Assembly (NCBI GenBank): GCA_008534395.1
Contig: SHMQ01000041.1
Span: forward strand, 1-8,494
DNA length: 8,494 bases
Source: Candidatus Acidulodesulfobacterium acidiphilum
GTDB taxonomy: Bacteria > SZUA-79 > Acidulodesulfobacterales > Acidulodesulfobacteraceae
Reading direction: 5' to 3'
Shown here: positions 7,106 to 8,494 of the stretch, one piece after another
Numbering within the stretch: position 1 is the stretch's first letter
Layout of the letters: the number at the start of each line of letters is the position of its first letter
Program-made: the position numbers and the translations under genes
The notes under the pieces: model-generated
Database searches by the model: none
What the model was told of the DNA's origin: nothing
The model's input: the letters and a program-made list of their open reading frames with translations, nothing else

Positions 7106-8035
7106 AAAAATATTTTATACGGAATAATGTATTCTTTTAAAGAAATAAAGAATTCAAAAATTTTTTATTCTTTTTTAATCTTTGCCTTAATACTTATATC
7201 GGGCAGTTATTTCGTTTCCCAGACTAGTTTCATAAACCAGGGAAGAATTATGGTGGATTTTTCTATATTTGCCATATCTATTTTCAATATTTTTATAGGA
7301 ATTTTTATCGGATCTTCCGTGGTTTACGACGATATCGAAAAGAAAAGCATTTTTCTAAGTATTACAAGGCCGGTTAAAAGAACGGAATATTTAACCGGAC
7401 GTTTTCTTGGACTTGCCGCAGCAATAATCTTTTCTACGGTCATAATGATGTTTATTTTTTATTTTGTACTGCTGATTATGCATAAATTTATAGTGCCTGT
7501 CGTGCCCAACGCCGGAGCCGTCGCTTCAGGTGCAAAGTCTGTTCATAATAGCGTTAATTTGCAAAACAGTTCCGCCGCTCATGCCGGCTCCCGCCGGCCG
7601 TTTACTTTTTATATGCTGCCCCAGCCGTTAATAATTCAGGGACTGTTTATAATAATCGAGTCGATATTTATTTCCGCCGCCGCACTGCTGTTTTCTTTAG
7701 TAACGTCAAAAGCTTTGGCATCTATTTTTGCAATTCTTGTTTTTTTTATAGGCAACGTTTCGAGCCGCATGAACGACTTGGTTAAACCGGTAAAAAAGAT
7801 TATTAAAGGCAAAATAGTAATAGTGCATCAGACTAATCATACGTTGACTTCCATAGTCCACTTTATTTATACCGTCCTGCCCAACTTTTCCATATTCAAT
7901 ATAAGTTCCGAAGCCGCATATAAACTTAATATTTCCTCAGGTATTATATTTTACCGCCTTATATACGGAATTTCTTATACTGTTTTGCTGTTTATAATAT
8001 CTTCCTTGATATTTTCAAGGAAAGATATAAGCTGA
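7103..8035 (+). CDS. ABC-2 type transporter permease
   Basis: This is a 310-residue inner-membrane protein with about six membrane segments, at roughly 21–39, 53–74, 101–131, 176–200, 203–220 and 283–305. The motif DDIEKKSIFLSITRPVKRTE (76–95) between segments two and three is the cytosolic coupling region typical of ABC-2 permeases (an E...ILSRPVSR-like pattern). The loop between segments three and four holds a polar Ala/Ser/Asn-rich stretch (about 134–167) whose DNA is more GC-rich than its surroundings, probably an extracytoplasmic insert. The protein presumably forms a homodimer with two copies of the upstream ATPase, with the TPR-like protein as possible accessory. The gene ends at TGA 8033–8035 and appears full length. 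The transported substrate cannot be inferred. Confidence 0.9.
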   Translation: MKNILYGIMYSFKEIKNSKIFYSFLIFALILISGSYFVSQTSFINQGRIMVDFSIFAISIFNIFIGIFIGSSVVYDDIEKKSIFLSITRPVKRTEYLTGRFLGLAAAIIFSTVIMMFIFYFVLLIMHKFIVPVVPNAGAVASGAKSVHNSVNLQNSSAAHAGSRRPFTFYMLPQPLIIQGLFIIIESIFISAAALLFSLVTSKALASIFAILVFFIGNVSSRMNDLVKPVKKIIKGKIVIVHQTNHTLTSIVHFIYTVLPNFSIFNISSEAAYKLNISSGIIFYRLIYGISYTVLLFIISSLIFSRKDIS

Positions 8036-8120
8036 CGGAATTATGCTTTAATCATTCAATTCTTCAATGGAACTACAAAAAACCTCCCGAACGAATATGC
8101 ATAATGTTTAAAAAAAGTGT

Positions 8121-8146
8121 GAGAAAAAGGTGACGAGAAAAAGGTG
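8121..8146 (+). repeat. 12-nt direct repeat, 14-nt period
   Basis: GAGAAAAAGGTG occurs at 8121–8132 and again at 8135–8146. The second copy overlaps the outer end of the inverted repeat that starts at 8139, so the first may be a partial duplicate of an element end. Confidence 0.7.
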
Positions 8147-8223
8147 TCGGATTTTATTTTACGCATATAAAAAGAAATAATTAACGATAAAAGATGTTGC
8201 GTAAAATTAATCTGACACCTTTT
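8139..8223. repeat. imperfect inverted repeat, REP/MITE-like
   Basis: The arm at 8139–8165 begins AAAAGGTGTCGGATT and ends TTTTACGCA. It pairs with the arm at 8198–8223, whose reverse complement begins AAAAGGTGTCAGATT and ends TTTTACGCA. The arms differ by one substitution (G/A) plus a small change in the A/T-rich middle, and the loop is 32 nt. AAAAGGTGTCAGATT-type ends are familiar to me beside IS200-like REP-associated transposase (RAYT) genes, so this may be a non-autonomous relic. No transposase gene is in the window. It could also stop transcripts leaving the permease gene. Confidence 0.7.
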
Positions 8224-8234
8224 ACTTAACGCAA

Positions 8235-8287
8235 TGGCGGAGAGAGAGGGATGAGCGTCCTTCGGACGCTAAAAGCGACGAACCCCC
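8235..8287 (-). pseudogene. tRNA-Ser 3' quarter with split T-loop (copy 1)
   Basis: On the - strand: CCA (complement of 8235–8237), discriminator G (8238), acceptor 3' strand TCTCTCC (8239–8245), T-stem 3' strand CCCTC (8246–8250) and loop end AT (8251–8252). The matching T-stem 5' strand and loop start, GGGGGTTCG, is present at 8279–8287. It is separated from the loop end by a 26-nt insert (8253–8278). GGGGG and CCCTC still pair, with one G·U. The end CTCTCTCCGCCA fits bacterial tRNA-Ser. No acceptor 5' strand, D-arm or anticodon arm is found, so this is a fragment. Confidence 0.65.
8254..8270. other. 7-bp hairpin inside the split T-loop
   Basis: AGCGTCC (8254–8260) pairs with GGACGCT (8264–8270) around TTC. 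A competing hairpin, CGCT (8267–8270) with AGCG (8274–8277), uses the same bases, so the two cannot form together. The structure recurs at 8388–8404 in the second copy. Confidence 0.7.
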
Positions 8288-8314
8288 TAACGCGCTACGC
8301 GCTCCGGGTGTTCG
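8279..8314. other. T-arm-like inverted repeat enclosing a GCGC hairpin
   Basis: CGAACCCCC (8279–8287) is the inverted complement of GGGTGTTCG (8306–8314) at eight of nine positions. Between them GCGC (8292–8295) and GCGC (8299–8302) form a small hairpin. The right arm runs into TTCGAATCC (8311–8319) on the + strand, a perfect T-loop consensus without a matching T-stem. The unit recurs at 8413–8448. Confidence 0.7.
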
Positions 8315-8368
8315 AATCCTATGGCCTGTATTGAATTAAATGACTGTATAAGAAATAGCATTTATTTA

Positions 8369-8421
8369 TGGCGGAGAGAGAGGGATGAGCGTCCTTCGGA
8401 CGCTAAAAGCGACGAACCCCC
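8369..8421 (-). pseudogene. tRNA-Ser 3' quarter with split T-loop (copy 2)
   Basis: This is the same as copy one, 134 bp downstream: CCA complement 8369–8371, acceptor half 8373–8379, T-stem halves 8380–8384 and 8417–8421, and insert 8387–8412. No base differs within this segment. Confidence 0.65.
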
Positions 8422-8494
8422 TAACGCGCTACGCGCTCCGGGTGTTCGAATCCTATGGCATGTATTGAATTAAATGACTGTATAAGAAATAGCA

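Larger units (their letters stand above)
8036..8233. other. non-coding spacer with small repeats
   Basis: I see no credible gene or tRNA here. The first 85 bases show no structure I can support. From 8121 onward there is a short direct repeat and then the 85-bp inverted repeat described separately. The 134-bp tandem repeat starts at 8234. Confidence 0.7.
8234..8494. repeat. 134-bp tandem repeat, two copies (second cut by the window end)
   Basis: Copy one is 8234–8367 and copy two is 8368–8494 (127 of 134 nt). They differ at one site, C8326 versus A8460. Bases before the boundary differ (A8233, T8367), so the left edge is exact and falls one base beyond the CCA complement of a tRNA-like tail. 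Each unit has a GC-rich structured part (8234–8325) and an AT-rich part (8327–8367). The window ends inside copy two, so more copies may follow. Confidence 0.95.

Noticed and set aside
8234-8367. Integron attC site, because of palindromic GC-rich hairpins in tandem
   Set aside because: The RYYYAAC and GTTRRRY core sites are not placed as an attC requires, there are no cassette genes between units, and tRNA sequence explains the palindrome better.
8234-8494. Possible complete tRNA genes, given TTCGAATC on the + strand and CCA on the - strand
   Set aside because: No acceptor 5' strand, D-arm or anticodon arm can be found on either strand, and the + strand TTCGAATC lacks a pairing T-stem (GGGTG against CCTAT).

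Overview
This is an AT-rich bacterial window of eight intact genes between two tandem-repeat blocks. The gene order prs–rplY–pth–ychF, preceded by remnants of a tRNA-Gln 3' end, matches the arrangement I know from deltaproteobacterial (Desulfobacterota-type) genomes. The low GC and the many AAA, ATA and TTA codons suggest an AT-rich member of that broad group. I cannot name the lineage from sequence alone.

Layout. Positions 1–219 hold about 2.4 copies of a 92-bp tandem repeat. Each full copy carries the last 18 nt of a tRNA-Gln, including CCA, and the partial third copy forms the leader of prs. Positions 225–3609 are a housekeeping run on the + strand: PRPP synthetase, ribosomal protein bL25 (CTC form), peptidyl-tRNA hydrolase and the YchF/OLA1 GTPase. 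The run ends at a hairpin (3614–3645) shared with the convergent marC-family membrane protein gene (3647–4279, -). A short AT-rich divergent spacer follows. Next, on the + strand, are a GT4-type glycosyltransferase, a membrane-anchored TPR-like protein, an ABC ATPase and an ABC-2 type permease. The last three look like one exporter module, and the ATPase RBS overlaps the stop codon of the TPR gene.

From 8036 to the end no gene is visible. This stretch holds a 12-nt direct repeat, an 85-bp imperfect inverted repeat resembling a REP/MITE, and two copies of a 134-bp tandem repeat. On the - strand each copy carries the 3' end of a tRNA-Ser whose T-loop is split by a hairpin insertion.

The most interesting signal is that the two unrelated flanking repeats break into two different tRNA genes (Gln and Ser) at the same T-loop position. 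Both have a similar sequence at the junction (CCGAAGG, a few bases, then TCAT joined to the tRNA 3' quarter). This suggests a family of small elements that target or derive from the tRNA T-loop. Separately, the first 127 nt exactly equal 93–219, and the final 127 nt begin exactly at a repeat boundary. That pattern suggests the window is a contig cut at assembly-graph branch points with k = 127, so true repeat copy numbers are unknown.
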